A stretch of DNA of 64,000 nucleotides from Nitrospirota bacterium (lineage in GTDB: Bacteria; Nitrospirota; Leptospirillia; Leptospirillales; Leptospirillaceae): positions 1 to 64,000 of the forward strand of contig JAJYGC010000005.1 in NCBI GenBank assembly GCA_021785195.1. Reading direction: 5' to 3'. Shown here in pieces: positions 62,166 through 64,000 of the stretch. How positions within the stretch are numbered: position 1 is the stretch's first letter; each line of letters starts with the position of its first letter. A program made the position numbers and the translations under genes. Below the pieces are notes generated by a model. It worked only from the letters and a program-made list of their open reading frames with translations, ran no database searches and had not been told where the DNA came from.

Positions 62166-63107
62166 ATGGAGCATAACGAACCCGACAGAGAAGGAAACGG
62201 AAAATCCGGGGCAACCCGACTTCTGCTGTCCACGAAGTTTTTCATGATCTTGCTGGCAGTGCCCCTCCTTTTGATGGGAACCCACTACCTCAAGAGCCGT
62301 TTTCCTGGCAATCCCGAGTTGCTGACATTGATTCAGATCATCAGTGTCCTCCTTGTACTCTTTGGGCTTTATCGGACACTGGTCTCTGCCATTCTCCCCG
62401 CTTTTTCGGAGCGACTTGGAAACGAACGATTGCGCACAGCCCGATACTTTCTCGATTTTCTGTTCATTGTCATCATGATTTTGTCTGTGATGACCCTGCT
62501 GGGAAAGGGATTCAGCAACCTGGCCATTGGAGGAACCGTCCTCTCCGTGATTCTGGGAATCGCGGGACAGAACTCACTGACGAATTTCTTTTCCGGCTTC
62601 ATATTGGCCCTGGTCCAACCGTTCAAGGTCGGAGATCCAATCTCGCTCGTTACATGGCAATACCCCCGACTGGCAGCCACCTCTCCCCACGAAATCATGT
62701 CTCCCGAACACCGGGGCACGGTCGCATCCATCGGGATGATCTACACGTCCTTTGATGGGGAGGATGGACGGCGGTTCATGCTTCCCAATTCCATCCTCCT
62801 CCAGTCGATGATCCTGGAATACAAGCAGACACTGGGAATTCTTCAGGTCACAATCGAGCTTCCAGGGGACATCCCATTTCCCGCCATCGAAAATTCCATC
62901 CGGTTCGCAATGGAAAATGCCTATCACCTTTCCGGGGACGACCTCATCATCCGGGTGACCGGGATTGGCGTTTCCTCCATCGTGACCTCCATTCGTCTCC
63001 CGCCTGGAGACTACACTGAACCGGAAATCCGTGACAGGATCCTTCGGAGGATCATCGAACTGAGACAAGACAGCCTGCCCCCCTCCCTTCCGGCACCCAA
63101 TCCATGA
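62166..63107 (+). CDS. MscS-type mechanosensitive channel
   Basis: Three to four membrane helices followed by the MscS core: the pore helix region AIGGTVLSVILGIAGQNSLT with its Gly/Ala pattern, then the beta domain FFSGFILALVQPFKVGDPIS and RRFMLPNSILLQSMI, and an alpha/beta C-terminal domain. 313 aa. It releases solutes on sudden osmotic drop. GGGGG precedes the ATG; a TTG one codon earlier is possible. Confidence 0.88.
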   Translation: MEHNEPDREGNGKSGATRLLLSTKFFMILLAVPLLLMGTHYLKSRFPGNPELLTLIQIISVLLVLFGLYRTLVSAILPAFSERLGNERLRTARYFLDFLFIVIMILSVMTLLGKGFSNLAIGGTVLSVILGIAGQNSLTNFFSGFILALVQPFKVGDPISLVTWQYPRLAATSPHEIMSPEHRGTVASIGMIYTSFDGEDGRRFMLPNSILLQSMILEYKQTLGILQVTIELPGDIPFPAIENSIRFAMENAYHLSGDDLIIRVTGIGVSSIVTSIRLPPGDYTEPEIRDRILRRIIELRQDSLPPSLPAPNP

Positions 63108-63301
63108 TTTTTTCATTCATGTTCATTACAATCCCAGTTTCCAAGGTCCTTTTCCTGGATGGATCCCGATTTCAGGAGACCGGGGAGGACCCCGGTCGGG
63201 CCGCCTTATGTCCGGGGTTATCGGCTGCCCCATCGGTCCAGCGGAATTCTGTGTCCTGGCGATGATATCCATTCCCAATCAACCTTCCGGAGAACCACTC
63301 C

Positions 63302-64000
63302 TTGATTTCTGAGACACTCCACCCTCCCGGATTCATCAGGTTCTGCCTGACACTCCTCCTGGGCTTGGGGGTCAGCGGATGTTTCGGCTCCACGACCATC
63401 CCGTCCGTTCCCGCCTTCCTGATTGTCGTCAACAACGCTGTGACCGGTCTGGTCGAGTATCCCCTTCCCCTGGCAACTGGCTCCACCCCCCTGTTCTCCC
63501 TGGCCGCAGCCGGAACCTATGAAGGGGGAGTCACTGTTCAGAACGACCTTTTCATCTTTGGGAAAGACAGCGGCAATGTCCCGTCCCTTTGGCGCTATAC
63601 CCTCCCCTTGTCCAAATCCCCCTCTCCCATGCAACTCACCGGATTCCAGGGAACCCCCGTGGCGGCCTTGTCCCTGTCAGGCGGCCAATATGTCGTATTT
63701 CTGGAAAAAACCGGATCCAGCCAGGCATGCCTTGAGGGATTTACGGCAGGAGGATTGATCAGCACCGGTGCAAGCACCCTCCCTTCGCCCGTCCTGGCCT
63801 GCACGTCATCCACCTTTTCCCTCCCGGGAAGCTTTCAGGGAGGGACAATGCAGTTGTCGGGCAATGGGAGCACCCTTGTCATCGAGACGACCTACCAGAA
63901 CAGTGGAGTCAACCAGACAACAATGCAGGCATTCTCCACGGGGACCCTCATGAACAGCCCCTTCCCGCCTGCCACTGCAACCCATGCCCTTTCAGGCACC
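63302..64000 (+). CDS. Lipoprotein, partial at the window edge (not in ORF track)
   Basis: A frame of 233 codons without a stop runs to the last base; it is absent from the track because no stop lies in the window. TTG start with GGAG 9 nt upstream. A signal segment (GFIRFCLTLLLGLGVSGC) ends in the lipobox VSGC. The mature part is Ser/Thr/Gly-rich with repeated strand blocks (LFIFGKDSGNVPSLWRYTL, GGQYVVFLEKTGSSQACLE, STLVIETTYQNSGVNQT) resembling a beta-propeller-like surface protein. Function unknown. Confidence 0.7.
   Translation, partial: MISETLHPPGFIRFCLTLLLGLGVSGCFGSTTIPSVPAFLIVVNNAVTGLVEYPLPLATGSTPLFSLAAAGTYEGGVTVQNDLFIFGKDSGNVPSLWRYTLPLSKSPSPMQLTGFQGTPVAALSLSGGQYVVFLEKTGSSQACLEGFTAGGLISTGASTLPSPVLACTSSTFSLPGSFQGGTMQLSGNGSTLVIETTYQNSGVNQTTMQAFSTGTLMNSPFPPATATHALSGT

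Noticed and set aside
1-64000. CRISPR arrays or rRNA genes
   Set aside because: I saw no regularly spaced direct repeats and no rRNA-like sequence anywhere in the window.

Overview
The window looks like a chromosomal segment of an acidophilic iron-oxidising Leptospirillum-type bacterium (Nitrospirota). The main reasons are a Cyt572-like outer-membrane monoheme cytochrome followed by a small periplasmic cytochrome c, a lone cbb3-type oxidase subunit I, many outer-membrane beta-barrel proteins and lipoproteins, and an overall moderately GC-rich sequence with TTG/GTG starts behind AGGAG-type ribosome binding sites. The assignment is inferred from gene content, not from a database match.

Bases 1-6.4k form an accessory region: an IS630-family element with a probable -1 programmed frameshift, a decayed Phd/VapC toxin-antitoxin pair behind a 26-bp perfect palindrome, a tyrosine recombinase, small charged ORFs, a 35-aa membrane peptide missed by the ORF track, a GC-rich MarR operon with two identical 23-bp operator copies, and an IS1595 remnant. 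It abuts the 3' end of a tRNA-Leu(CAA), which fits integration at a tRNA. Next come the iron-oxidation genes (6.6-9.2k), a lipoprotein, a beta-barrel protein and an FNR-like flavoprotein (9.6-12.0k), and a minus-strand three-gene operon: an IsdG-like haem oxygenase candidate, a PP-loop ATPase and a COG0731-like radical SAM enzyme (12.3-14.6k).

From 14.9 to 23.2k the window holds a Clp-fold membrane protease, a beta-barrel protein, and a long minus-strand array: gamma carbonic anhydrase, histidine kinase, receiver protein, HtrA protease, ruvC-ruvA-ruvB. A second small accessory patch (23.7-25.7k) has an intact DUF1778 antitoxin with a broken GNAT toxin and other decayed DNA. At 25.7-35.5k are a HAD phosphatase, a beta-barrel protein, a Ycf48-like propeller behind a strong promoter and long leader, a DsrE/F/H-like trio, an orphan pair of Dpp/Opp-type permeases, a degenerate GGDEF protein, a Cys/Met-metabolism PLP enzyme and a DUF2231 protein.

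At 35.9-47.1k are a porin whose terminal beta-strand lies in another frame, a YnfA protein, an APC permease translationally coupled to a histidine kinase and a NarL-type regulator, a GT9 glycosyltransferase coupled to an MFS exporter, two lipoproteins and a PA0069-type radical SAM protein. At 47.1-64k are two unknown proteins, tRNA-Met(CAT), the YhaO/YhaN-type nuclease-ATPase pair, TatA, CcoN, an Rsm22-like methyltransferase, a LigB-fold protein lacking metal ligands, RlmN, a PAP2 phosphatase, an MscS channel, and a lipoprotein open at the window edge. No CRISPR array or rRNA was seen.
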